Source: Amoebophrya sp. A120
Lineage: Eukaryota > Sar > Dinophyceae > Syndiniales > Amoebophryaceae
Length of the DNA stretch: 64,000 nucleotides
Direction: 5' to 3'
Assembly (NCBI GenBank): GCA_905178155.1
Contig: CAJINV010000003.1
Span: forward strand, 9,121,979 to 9,185,978
Shown piece by piece: positions 45,701 through 56,141 of the stretch (its first letter is position 1; every line of letters begins with the position of its first letter). The notes beneath the pieces were generated by a model, which worked only from the letters and a program-made list of their open reading frames with translations, ran no database searches and was not told the origin of the DNA. Position numbers and translations under genes: made by a program.

Positions 45701-47177
45701 CTGGAGAGGCGGTGATGTATTCCCTGTCACTCCTTGTTCCTTTGCCAGCACGGTTCTCCTCCTCGTCTCGCCGCACAAAAGACAGAGCGTCGGCGACCCC
45801 AGAAGATGATGATCTCGTCCGTTCTGCGTCATCGATACTGCGACGCGCCGGTGTGCTGTGCCGCTGCGTTGTACTTTCGTCAGCCCCAGCACTTGATGTC
45901 GTGGCTGCAGTCACCGTCTCTTGTTCTGGGTCCGCAAAAAATTCTGCGACAGCAGCATCTTCGTCATTTTCTTGATGTGTCACCGGCTGCCCGGCCTGGT
46001 TCTCTGGATTGCCGCCCGCGGGCGCGATAAGATCAAAGCCAAGGAGAACCTCCCAGCGTGTTTGCGTTTCCAAATCGCGCAAGCCCCTTCGCAAACTCGA
46101 CCAGTCTACCCACAAGCGGTCAGCCAAGTGCGCTATGTAGAGGGGAAGCGAGTGACTTCTACTTGCCCTTGAGAAACTGCATCAGCAATTGTTCCCAACA
46201 AATAACACTCCTGCGTGACTGTCGGTCCTTCGCCTTTGGATTTGGTATTGGTGTATGCAAAAAGCACGTCACGAAAACGCAATAGTCAACACCATGCGGG
46301 TTGGGCTGTACATCCAAACGTGCGCTTTTCGCATCACACCAGGAAATCTTCGAAACTAGCAGCTGCGTATATGAATATGCAAAGTAGAAATCCGCATGAA
46401 AAGATGGTTTTTTTCTCAAGGCTATCAGCACTCGTCTGCGAGATCACTGACTTCTCTCTGATACGCTGGCAGGTACGTACCATCTTGTGCTGTGGTGGCG
46501 TTCACCCATATACCATCGGGGTGTTGCAGCGGGCGGATCGACGAATCCTGCGCAAGAAGATCGAGCAACAGGGGGCTGCGCCTTTTCAGAACAAAAGCGT
46601 CTTTGCAACGGAAATCCTGACCGTAGAAGGTCTCCAGACGCTGCTCCGTCTTTTCCTGCTCCTCCACACTGAACTGCCGGCTCACGTCCTCCCCCATGTT
46701 CGCCCCGCGAATCGGTTTGAAGTCGACGCCATCCTCGCCGACGCCCTCGTCTCCGCCCCGTTGCCACTTCTGGTGGTAGGTCGCTTTCTTTTCCCGATGC
46801 TTCTCTGCCGACGTCGAGCAGTCATGATACATATAGCACAACATGAAGCCGGCGAGAAGAAGCGAAGCGGAACGAACCGCCTTCCAACGAACACGTTGGC
46901 GTCGCACACACGACCTGCGAGCATCGTGTCCAATTCGTACATGTTGTCGCAAGCAGACACCCCCGTTGCGTTCGACGCGTACGAAACAGCGCCTTTCAGC
47001 GAGGCAGCTCGAAAGACCGGCGACAAAACTCCTGACTACGAGAACCCACGACGACCATGAGCGGTTTTGATTTTGTCGCTTTTGAACGACCGCGTGGCGC
47101 GGCCACAGATTACAAGAGTGATCATCGATACATGTTCGAGTCGAGGTAATCCGTTCTACGATAGTCATGGTCGCCAT
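42793..47177 (-). CDS. Exostosin-family (GT47) glycosyltransferase, type II membrane protein
   Basis: Three exons (minus): 47177-46481, 46132-43459, 43024-42793; 3603 nt, 1200 residues, all introns GT-AG (AAGATG|GTACG to ACATAG|CG; GCAGAG|GTATG to CTGCCCAG|C). Start ATG 47177. A basic N-terminus precedes a transmembrane segment at about 103-118 (SASLLLAGFMLCYMYH), giving type II Golgi topology. A long partly disordered stem follows. The exostosin domain spans about 736-1046: FKVYVYDVDDPRYYPELP, ADFYFVPQYTACHTQ, KLAHFPYSNGRDHVFVFSG, KDILVPPQIN, SSVFCFIPRGISGYTSR and FAGCVPVLLSDLYEVPF, matching the family order from the YVYxLP start to the GCVPV(L/I) nucleotide-sugar region. It probably builds cell-surface glycans. 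The last exon (WRTHNAYSAIHSHLYAKKF) is outside the domain. Confidence 0.88.
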
Positions 47178-48224
47178 GCCCGTGCTCTTAGTTTCCCTTT
47201 TTTATTTTTGTTACCGGGACGAGATAGGACCACACTTAGTTCTTCAGATCTCTTTCTATCTTGGTGCTGTATTGCACAATTTTCATCCAACATGTTCGTG
47301 TCCCCCCTCAATGTCCCCGAGCGCCTCGGTCGCTTGCTTTGCGAGTCTCGCACCTTCATTTCGATTGCTACCCCAGCAATTGCAAATTACGCTTCCATTG
47401 AATATAAACGACCAAGAAGGCAGCCACTGCAAGCAGCTGCGTAAAGAAACGCCCCCTACATTCCTATGGGCTCGAGGGGAAACCTCTTGCACTTAGCTCA
47501 CGAAAGATCGAAGAAAGAAATTGATTCTTGACGCATGCGTGGAACAAATGCTATGTCCGGCATTCCCGCCTTCCGCCACAGCAGTACAACGAGCTCGCTG
47601 CCAAGAAGGTGGGCACCATACTAGTACAACGAACAACAACTCCACAAAGCCCGGGGCAAGTGTGTCGCGGGAGCACGTGCGAAGCAAGCCTCCTTTTCCA
47701 TTTGATTCGTACTTTACGGTACACAAATTGGTACAAAAAGTCTGGGACAATGCAGATCTTGTCCCCTGTCCGAGTCCCTACGTCGTTTACAGTAGAGAGA
47801 ATGCGCTAGGATGATAGTAATTTGCAGTCCGGTGACAAACTTACAATGATCGAGCTAGCTCGAGGCGCGGCGGCGGTGGCTATTCTTCATGTGGCTCGCT
47901 AGAACGAGGTAGGGAACATGTAAAGAGGTAGATGGAGTAGTAGATGCTACAGATCACATTTTACATTTGGCGCCTAGTGCTTGCCGCTTAATTAATGTCT
48001 TCAATAGATAGAAGTCTTTCTGTTTACCGGAAGCTTCAAATTCAAATGTAATAGAGGGAATTTTAAAGAGATGAAGTGTACATTAGATTTCAATTTCTGC
48101 AGGGTGAAAGTGAATACGTTTTTCTCTTTTGCTGCATTCAGATTATTGATTCTGCAGGAGTGGTCCGTTTCGTGAGCACCCCAAGAATTGCGCACGATCT
48201 TCATCTATCGATGCCAGCACGCAC
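47178..48224. other. Intergenic stretch
   Basis: About 1 kb. Overlapping frames of 60-125 codons on both strands lack domain features. Nothing firm is seen. Confidence 0.45.
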
Positions 48225-50568
48225 TCAATAGATAGAACGTCGGGGGCGAGTCACCTCTATGTCATTGTTCGTCTCTGCCGCAGGGCGACAGCAGAGGCAC
48301 TCGAAAAAGCTTGGCTCCCGCCTCGGCTCGGGCTGTATCGGCGTCGGTCGATTGTCCGCATTGCCGATCTCGTTACCCACCGGCATCCCAAACGGAACCC
48401 CGGGTACCGCAAGGTGTGCGACGCCACCCTTTGCCACTTGCTGTTTCCCTGTTTGTTTTGGTGCTTTTGTGCTTCTTGCAGGTTCTTGTTCTTCAAGGAA
48501 AACACTGACTCCAAGCGGCCGAGTCTAAAACTAAAGTGGCGGGCAACCGAAAAACGGCCGAAAGTATGGCCCTACAAGATGCGCTTGCTGACGAGCTTCG
48601 ACAAAAGTCGAGGGACGCGCTGGGGGTTTGCCTTTGGACTTTCTCAAGGGCGCAACTTTGCAGAGCTTGTCAGACCTAGAAGCAAAAGCCAAAAAAATGT
48701 TTGCCGTAGTTATAAAATATATACGTAATCGTGCTGGGCGCTTGAACTTGATGTCAAATGGGCGTGGTTTTTTGAAGAGTTCGATTTTCTGGTCGTCGTT
48801 TAGGTTCGAAAATCCGGTGCCACCAACCTCTGCAATTTCGTCGTTGATGAGTACACCAGACCTCTCGGCCCATCCACCCGGTGTCACGTTGATCACTCGC
48901 GCGCCTTTATCCTCAGTAAAAACGTTCCCCCCCCCCACACTGGTCGTGGTAATCTACATAACATACGCAGAATGTCTCTCGTGCGCAGCCCCACGAGAAC
49001 ATCTTGTAACGTGTGTTTTGAATACAGTCATACACTAATCAGGATAAGGTCAAGGTGGTCACTTTGATGTGATATGACTTTTCTAACCTCCAGGCGCGAG
49101 GAGCAGCAAACTATGAGCTCACAAAGAGGATGAGCTCACAAAACTTCTCAAATTGTGTAAGAGATTCCACGCGTTGCTTAATATGGGGTGGAGACGTTTT
49201 CACTCAGGATAGCCTTTGAAGCCCATCCCTGATGATAATTTTGAAAAATGACGTTGAAGGTGAGATCGATCAGAGTTGATGCAATTTTAATTTCTAGGAG
49301 CCGGAAAGCAAAACTACAGCAGTTAAAATTGGCACTTGCAAAACTATCTATACCGAGCTTGAGTTCCTCCAGCGTGAGTGTGTAATAGGCGTCCTTGATT
49401 TCGGGGCGCTTCAACTTGATAATCAGGGGACGCGGTCCTTGCAGCGCAGCCAACTTCTCGTCGCGATTCATGGCGTAAAATCGTTTACCTGTGGACGCAT
49501 TGGTTTGGAATCATAATCAATCTCACGTTGACCATGCGTTGTTTTCCCTTATCATCTGTGTCCTGTGCCTGTCTTTGCAGTGGACACAGATGTCCTGTCT
49601 TTGCAGTGCTGAGAGGCAGGAGGAGGGAATTTCCACCTTTTTCTCGCAGGTAATTGTTTGAAAGTTTAAGTGTAAGGAACTATTTCTGTTTTCCCATCGA
49701 GGCCGTGCAAAAAATAAGCACACTAAGACCAACACCACGCTGTTCGACGTCGATTTTGATTGTTTCCTATAACTAAAACTATGGTATGTAAAAGCAAAAA
49801 AAAACAAACAATACCATTGACAAGGTGAATTTCGTCGTCTAGTTGAATGCCGGAACGGGCAGCCCAAGAATCTTCAAAAATGGTGGTGACCTCTATACCG
49901 TTGAACTTCATGCCTAGTCGCTTCTCCTCGCTATGGATGCGTCAGGTGGGAACTCATCAACTTGAATGCCAACGCTGTGCTCGCATCTTCTGGCATGCGA
50001 GTTAATTGTCTGATAGTCCAAAGCATGTAGCTGCTGTTAGAGTCTTTTGCGAAGGCTTGTGAACGCTCGGGCACGCACGCACGCACGACGCACGGACCCT
50101 CTTAGTGCGGCGTGAGTTGGAGCGCAGAGACTTTCTATGCTGCCGAGGAAGCAATTTTCAGAGAAGAATGACCTGAAGCTACATCAAGCAACGAGCCAGC
50201 GCTTTGCAATTGCATGTCCTCTAATCCGCCAGCTTAAAAATTGGTGTGGCAGCTCTGTGCTTGTTTATTCAGTACAGTAGCATGACAGGGCGAACAATTA
50301 TTTTATCCGCGGCTGCAAGTGTTTTGCTTTTGTATTTCTATTTTCAGTTCCACTGCTTTTTAGCCATGAAGGCAGATGAGGCTTCGCGTCCTGGTGAGGG
50401 CACTACCGCTTTTACGCGGTAAGTATGAATGCGTACCTTTCGCCTTACCATGGTTTCAATCTTGACGATTTCCCACCTGACACTTGAATATTCGCACACC
50501 ACATCATAATAGACGTCGCCAGGCATCGTCGGCGACGCTTGCGCCAGTACGTCCTCGGGCGTCGACAT
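48225..50568 (-). CDS. Two-PDZ-domain protein with a Cys-Cys C-terminus
   Basis: Seven exons (minus): 50568-50449, about 49926-49815, 49488-49354, 49228-49212, 48902-48725, 48619-48548, 48436-48225; 846 nt, 281 residues. The fourth exon is only 17 nt. Intron 4 is an introner; the others fit GT-AG. PDZ1: KRLGMKFNGIEVTTIFEDSW, AARSGIQLDDEIHLVNG, MNRDEKLAALQGPRPLII. PDZ2: LKLGMGFKGARVINVTPG, GWAERSGVLINDEIAEVG, LFKKPRPFDIKFKRP. Both keep the LGM carboxylate loop and the GD/DEI turn of PDZ folds, which bind C-terminal peptides. The tail SFFECLCCRPAAE could be palmitoylated, which would tether it to membrane. Edges of exons 2, 6 and 7 have alternatives. Confidence 0.75.
48908..49211 (-). mobile_element. 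Introner element, family A, in the PDZ gene (intron 4)
   Basis: 304-bp unit between exact copies of GCCTT (48903-48907, 49212-49216). The left begins TATCCTCAGTAAAAACGTTC followed by a C run and CACAC; the complement of the right begins TATCCTGAGTGAAAACGTCT then CCACCCC. These are variants of the AAAAACGTACCCACACCA terminus. Excision joins GMGFKG to ARVINVTPGG in frame, rebuilding PDZ2. GC-AG is possible, GT-AG is not. Confidence 0.9.
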
Positions 50569-51819
50569 AGCAACCAGCACTAGCGAATAGGTAAATTGGC
50601 CGCAACAAACTGTCGACGTTGAAACACACTGGATGCGCTTTTCAACCTTCTCGTGCCAATGCACTTATTACTACAGCAGCCAAATCAAATACTATATTTT
50701 TTACTGGGTCGCTGTTGCGACGAGGGGTGGAAAGAGCGGGTAAAAAAATCCAAGACGGAGGAGAAGAAGGTGTTTGTATACGACTGTGCCTCGTGTGTTC
50801 TAGGGGGGTAGCCCAGAATCGCACGAGTTAAGTTCTTCAACAAAATGGTGATCAGACTGTGGTGGTATTTGTAAATTTCTTATAGATACAGGTGAAACAA
50901 GTTGAAGTTTCTACCAGGTTGGTGAAGACGCAATGACGTTTCCAAATAAGCCGACCTCTCCTACGTATTCGTTAGCGTTATGTCAATCGTATAAAAGAAA
51001 AACCGAAGATATCCTTGTTTCCGTGAAAAAGAACAGCGCAAGACCGAGGAAACGCAATGCAGCACGCATACCGACTCATTTGGGTCTGCTCTGTGCACGA
51101 AAGGGAAACCGTTCGTCTTCGTTTTCGTACGAGGAAGTAATAAATCGACTGTTCCGAGTGCACGCTCCTACGTTTTCAGTACGACGAACAAGCTTGTACG
51201 CACCGAATTCATCAATCAAACGGAGAGACGAGCGAACAAAGTATCGTTTTACTGGTACAAGTGCTTCGCGGCCATGGCCAAACGACGGAAATACAAAGTA
51301 CCTTCCTCGCGCCGCTGTGGAAGCACGATGGCACGGGAGCTGCTTACGCATGCAAATAGAAAAAAATAAAACAAGCGATGGGACTGGGAGCCTTGATGAA
51401 AAGACATTGATGTTTATTCATTTCACAAATCCGTTTATTCGAGCAGAAAAGGAGGTGCGGCCGCAGCGCCGAAACCGAAAATGCGGCAAGTTTCAATCAT
51501 GCTGCGTCAATTGAATCGCAGCGGGTTTCCTGGTGGCGGAATACCGACGCCCTTAGGTAGTGCTTGTTCAAATTTTGAAGGGAAAAATCACCTCTTCCAA
51601 TCCTCGAAGCTGATGAAATTAGTGGTTTTTTAGTGTGCTGTCTTATGCAGTGAATGATTACAACATTCCCGACCGACCCATCGTTGGTTTTCTTTGCTGA
51701 GAGCCGAACGAAATTTTTGCGCACCTTTGATCATGTGCCAGTGGCATAAAGTGCGCATAGAAATGCTGTCTGCACGCAGGCGGCGGGCCATTGAGGAGCC
51801 ACTGCGTTGAAAATGCCAG
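50569..51819. other. Intergenic stretch with one long plus-strand frame
   Basis: About 1.25 kb. A 193-codon plus frame (50933-51514) is basic (Lys/Arg-rich) with no recognisable domain and would be the only plus-strand gene in the window; a minus frame overlaps it. I do not call either as a gene. Confidence 0.4.
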
Positions 51820-53713
51820 TTAATTGTGTCCTTCTCCTTGTCTCACAAACCTGCGGTCACAATAAATCACAAAACGCATATCAGCTTTTGTGGAGGCTGA
51901 GGAGGTGGCGTTTTTCACTTCGATATCGAATTCGTATTCCGCGGCAGCAGCTGCATGCGTGGTGTAGAAAGCGGCTGCATCCGCCGCTTGGGCGGCTTCC
52001 CTCTGGATCGCTGCTGCGCGCTGCTGCAGCTCGGCCGCTTGGTCCTCTGCCTGCGACAGTTGCAGTAGACTCTGCTGCGCTATCCTATGTAAAAACGTAC
52101 CCACACCAGAGTCAGGATGGGGATTTTGCAGCACAAACCTAGGAGTTTTGTGAGTCACGCATGACAAGTTGCGCTATGCAGTGTAGTGCAGGTTAGCAAG
52201 TGCAGCCGCGTCACAGATTCATCTGCTCATCCTGTTCACAGCATCACAAATTCCAAAACATGATTGGAAATGGCTCTCATGGGGAGGCGCATTACAAGTC
52301 TTCCTCTCTTTGCAAATCTGCATTACAACTCTGGTGTGGGTGCGTTTTTACTCAGGATATGCGCCGCAGTGTGGTCACCCACGGATTCCACCAGCTCGGC
52401 CCGCTGCTTCCACGCGTCCACAAAGGCCTCCCGCTGCCCGGCTGCATTCACGTAGTCCTGCGCGCGAGCCTGCAAGTCGGCCGACGACTTGGCAGCGGCC
52501 TTCGAATCGGCTTCGTACTTTGCTTGTACTCCTGCGCCTGCATCGTGCGCTGCTTGCAGGCTAGCGGCTTCCCAGCTGTTGCGCTTCTGCAAAGCCACGG
52601 TCGCCTGCAATCTGGCCTCGTGCTTCACGCTCGCGAGCATGTCCTGTGCGAGCTTCTCACTCTGGGCCTTCACGTTTCCTAATGTTCTCTCGTACGCCGT
52701 CCGGGCACGCAAGGCAGCCTGCCCCGCAGCTTGCGCAGAGCTATTTGCAAGTGATGATAATTGCCATCTGTTCGACTCTAAGCGATAAACCGATGTATCA
52801 TATTCGCCATGTCAGTAGTGTATAGCCCCTCGGAGCGCAATTCTTTCACTGTGTTGCCCAAAAACGAAGTTCAGAAGCATTTTCACTCTTTATGCTTCAG
52901 CTTTCTGATAATCATCCCCTTGAGTCTACGCCTTCGACCGTCTTGGTCTTGCAATTTTTCAATATCATATACGTTTATTCAATGGAGCAGAACGTGAGCA
53001 AAAAGTGGTGCAATTCTCTGCATTTAAACGACCACAAGTATCCTCCATCGTCGAGATTTTTACACTTCATGACATTGATTTCGAGTCTCAGCAAGGAAAA
53101 AAGAAGCGTACCTGTATGCCTGCATCATCTGTGCCTTGACTACAGGCAACGGCGGATCGTTCGATCGTGCACTTGCTGCAGCTTTTGTGTTTCCTACACT
53201 CGAGGTCAAGAAATTCTTTCGTCGGACCAGAAGGCTGGCGGTGTCCCCCGCTCGGCTGGAGGAAGTCCCAGGCGTGTACGTGCTTTCGATTGGTGTGAAG
53301 GAGGAAAGGGCGACACACTGGTGCGCGGTGCCCATTCGCGCGCAGTCACTGCTGCAGTACCGGGCGTAGTCATCCTCGCGATCGTGTTCGTTCGTGCAGG
53401 TCGCGGTGGTCAACGGGCAGGTGCGCGGAACGAGCGAGCCTAAATCTCCCTCCATCTGGACGAGCCCGCAAGTGGCAGTGCTCCCGCTCAGCGACACGCA
53501 GCAGTCGCAGGAACATGACGAGGCGGTTATCGCGGCTCGGCCCGCCACGAAAGGAGCGACCTTCGTGCCCGTTGTCGCGCAAAAAAAGACCAACCAGAAG
53601 ATGAACCCACACTGAGCCCACTTCCTAGTTACCTGCAGGACCACGGGGCATGATGAGCGGGGGCACACGAACGCGAGAGGACCACCGCCACCATCTTGTT
53701 GTCCAGTCTTCAT
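51820..53713 (-). CDS. Secreted or membrane-anchored Ala-rich coiled-coil protein
   Basis: Three exons (minus): 53713-53112, 52740-52360, 52075-51820; 1239 nt, 412 residues. Intron 1 is GT-AG (TACAG|GTACG to AAATAG|C), intron 2 an introner. ATG 53713 follows an in-frame GTG. A hydrophobic segment near residue 30-50 (CGFIFWLVFFCATTG) acts as signal or anchor, followed by a Cys-rich part (SSCSCDCCVSLSG, CPLTTATCTNEHD, YCSSDCARMG). From about residue 190 onward it is Ala/Gln/Glu-rich and strongly helical (ARTAYERTLGNVKAQSEKLA, DQAAELQQRAAAIQREAAQA), typical of a long coiled coil. The family is unknown. The C-terminus may extend by another splice, as a GTTTGTGAG donor-like site lies near the stop. 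Confidence 0.65.
52081..52359 (-). mobile_element. Introner element, family A, in the coiled-coil gene (intron 2)
   Basis: 279-bp unit between exact copies of TGCGC (52076-52080, 52360-52364). The ends are near-perfect inverted repeats: TATCCTATGTAAAAACGTAC then CCACACCAGAGT on the left; the complement of the right is TATCCTGAGTAAAAACGCAC then CCACACCAGAGT. Excision joins DHTAA to QQSLLQLSQ in frame. Interior motifs include GCATGACAAGTTGC, GCATTACAAG and GCATTACAAC. CG-AG is possible; GT-AG is not. Confidence 0.95.
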
Positions 53714-54572
53714 GTTCCTTATCCGCGCCCTTGCGAGCACAAGGGCGCTAGTCCTGCCCAGGTTCTGCTGTGGCCCATACTACCCCATCATATCGCAAGC
53801 GCGTTTTGCTACTGCTAACGTCACTAGGACTACCTACGACGAAACGACGGCGCGTACCTTTTACAACACGCAACGCCTTCTATTTTTACCAAAACTGACG
53901 GCAAGGGGGCATAAAAAAGATCACGAGCGCGATAAGGTAATCTGTACCTATTAGAACAACAACAAGATTGACTCCCGCATAAAGAAACCGCGCCAGATTT
54001 GCTTCTCGCAACGACAAAGTTTCTTGGTAGCTCTCAAACTGATTACGCCGCGCATGTCTGTTTCCGTCTTTCGGCCAGGATGATCACTCATGACATCGAA
54101 CAAGCATTGCATTATTGCGGCTTCGCTCAAGGAACAAGAAAGTCATTACACATAGCATACTTATATGGCGAGTGGTGTTTTTGGACGACATGCCAAGCAT
54201 TCACTCTAGTGTAATTTTATTTTAATTGTAATCTGTCATAACTGGCAATGAAACTTTTGTGCATTCGCTTGCAGATCGGGCTAAAAAACAACATTGGTCA
54301 AAGAAACGGGGGTCGCTGATGCCGAGGGTTCCGTCTGATCGACGTAGATTCAAATAGAATAGTGCAGACTATACGCATTTGTTCTCAACGCTTCGGCATA
54401 CATACAGAACATCGTTCGAGCACGAATAGAAATACGGCTGCGTGGGTCAGCGATGTACGAGTACGTCGCATGATTCATTGCAAGAAGAGCAGCAACGCTA
54501 GTTGGAGGTGCTGCAGGAAATACATACTTACTACCAGGAGAACTACTAGTTCGTGAAAGCTGAAGATATAAT
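53714..54572. other. Intergenic stretch
   Basis: About 0.86 kb. A plus frame of 80 codons from 53712 begins MFLIRALASTRALVLPRF, which resembles a mitochondrial presequence, but it lies divergently at the start of the coiled-coil gene and has no other support. Confidence 0.4.
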
Positions 54573-55328
54573 TCAGTTCATTTTGCGGCTCGTCTCTAGC
54601 AAAGCGTTTCTGATTTCAGAACGAAGCCCCTGCAATGCACCGAGTAGAAGTGGCTCGCGTTCCTTTTCCTGGTCTTCTTCACCACTAGTGACGTCGTCAT
54701 TGACCGCCTGCTGCAGCTGTGCGAGAAATTCCTCCTCGTCCTCAAGAAAATTATGACTTATCGCTGCAGTGCGCGTCACATTGCGGGCTCGGTGCCAATG
54801 ACCCGCGGGGAGGTACAGCATCTGATGCGCTTGTTGACGGAACCTGTAGACAAAACACCTGTTGTCTACGTTCTCCGTTTGCGAAGCGGGCTGCGACGAG
54901 GTGGGGATAGCTCGGCTTTCTTCGATGAAAGAAGCACCTGCGCAGCTTGCTGGTCGTTGTGCTTTGGTGCTAGTCCTAGACCGCTGGGCTGTCGACGCGC
55001 TGTGCCTGAAACTCCCACTCTCGCGAGGAACGAATTCAGTTTTTGTGGCCCCCTTGATAAGAGGTCTGCTAGAAGGCTCGTCGCCACCCGCGCATTCGAT
55101 TTCCCACTCTTTCTCCCCCGCGATGAGATACAACCAAGCACCCGTACCCTGCGGGTCGACGTGCCAGTCCGAAAAAGTGTCCTCCTCGCCTATGAAGATC
55201 CACTGCGTGAGCCGCTGCAGCAAGGTCGCGGTTCTCGAGTCGACGTAGGCCGCCCATCGTTGGTCCCGGTCGTCTATCCATATGGAAAAGCACACCCACA
55301 CCAGAGAAGAGGACACGTGGAAAACCAT
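54573..55328 (-). CDS. JmjC-domain oxygenase
   Basis: About 251 residues from ATG 55328; an alternative in-frame region starts upstream near 55389 (MAQRDSRRAQRSPF), and the true 5' end may include another exon. The JmjC core is clear: QWIFIGEEDTFSDWHVDPQG gives the HxD iron ligands near residue 55, GAWLYLIAGEKEWEI the following strand, and LYLPAGHWHRARNVT with AISHNFLEDEEEF the distal His strand. JmjC enzymes use Fe(II) and 2-oxoglutarate to hydroxylate or demethylate proteins or RNA. The layout is closest to small JMJD6/JMJD8-type hydroxylases. An Arg/Ser-rich insertion (about residues 105-150) splits the barrel. The C-terminal 60 residues are acidic and helical. The substrate is unknown. 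Confidence 0.75.
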   Translation of the reverse strand: MVFHVSSSLVWVCFSIWIDDRDQRWAAYVDSRTATLLQRLTQWIFIGEEDTFSDWHVDPQGTGAWLYLIAGEKEWEIECAGGDEPSSRPLIKGATKTEFVPRESGSFRHSASTAQRSRTSTKAQRPASCAGASFIEESRAIPTSSQPASQTENVDNRCFVYRFRQQAHQMLYLPAGHWHRARNVTRTAAISHNFLEDEEEFLAQLQQAVNDDVTSGEEDQEKEREPLLLGALQGLRSEIRNALLETSRKMN

Positions 55329-55585
55329 ACATTGTCGTGTCGATGTTGAAAGGACTGCGCTGAGCTCGACGACTGTCTCGTTGTGCCATGGCCCCTACCA
55401 TATTTATTAAACTCGTTGGTGAGCCTCTGCAGGCACTGAAAATGAAAATTGTGCTGCGAAAGGGAAAGCTCTAAATTGCAGAGTTAGCAGCGGGCCCTTT
55501 TTTCGTCCGTTCAGATGCATACCGTGATCCGGATTGGGGATCATGCGGGATAGGGAAAACAAAATGAAGAACGCGCGATGCTGAG

Positions 55586-55643
55586 GCTGCAAAGTTAACT
55601 TGTAGTTGTACTTGCTTTCCTGGCTCGAGATTAATGGTTAATT
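55586..55643. repeat. 58-bp direct repeat, copy 1
   Basis: Begins GCTGCAAAGTTAACTTGTAG and ends GATTAATGGTTAATT. Identical to 56956-57013. The two copies bracket 1.3 kb containing the reverse transcriptase frame and the hairpin chain. Read on the minus strand the repeat encodes LTINLEPGKQVQLQVNFAA in the reverse transcriptase frame. Confidence 0.95.
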
Positions 55644-55704
55644 TTTCAACACGGTCGATAGGCTAAGTTCGTGCATCTGTCTAAACTCAGTAAGCACGTG
55701 GACA

Positions 55705-56125
55705 CCGACCTCGAGCCAGGTCGGGCACTCGGATCCTGAAGTCACGCTCTAGAAACACAGGCGCGAGTTCATTTCACGCGAAGGTAGAAGTAACTTCGCC
55801 TCAACAACAGGCCGACCCCTTATGGGTCGCGCGGCAGCGCCGTAAGTATTTTACGGCGCGAACTGGTTGGGACTCACCGAAAAGCCGTGAGTCTCTATGG
55901 TCGTGCATGCGACTTCGCGCGCACGAGGTGATTTGGTATCATCTTCCAGTCGCCGCAAACTATACCCAATCGCCGAGTGCGTCGACTGAGTAATAGCAAC
56001 TTGGGCCGGCGCCAGGCGCTCGGCCTGGTTGCTACAGCGTGGTCGGGGCCATCCATGGCGGCCCCGGAGGGCTGGGGGGGGCAAGCAATATTTCTAGTCC
56101 TTGTCTTTACTGGGGCCTCCGCCCC
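55705..56125. repeat. Chain of nine short GC-rich hairpins
   Basis: Nine separate perfect-stem palindromes follow one another: 55705-55724 (7-bp stem CCGACCT), 55778-55799 (GCGAAG), 55813-55829 (CGACCC), 55837-55859 (9-bp stem GCGCCGTAA), 55871-55893 (GACTCAC), 55901-55926 (TCGTGC), 55994-56034 (TAGCAAC with an inner GGCC stem), 56044-56066 (CGGGGCC), 56112-56125 (GGGGC). The stems differ in sequence, so this is not a tandem repeat. The chain lies just 3' of the reverse transcriptase frame on its own strand. Function unknown; a structured 3' end of the element is one possibility. Confidence 0.8.
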
Positions 56126-56141
56126 GGTACGAGGGACGGGT

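Noticed and set aside
50933-51514. Plus-strand 193-codon frame as a gene
   Set aside because: Basic, irregular composition, no domain, overlapped by a minus frame, and it would be the only plus-strand gene. Not excluded, but not supported.
55277-55305. Family A introner arm (TATCCATATGGAAAAGCACA then CCCACACCAGAG) beside the JmjC gene
   Set aside because: The arm resembles the family terminus, but no partner arm or matching 5-bp duplication was found within 400 bp; at most a decayed end.
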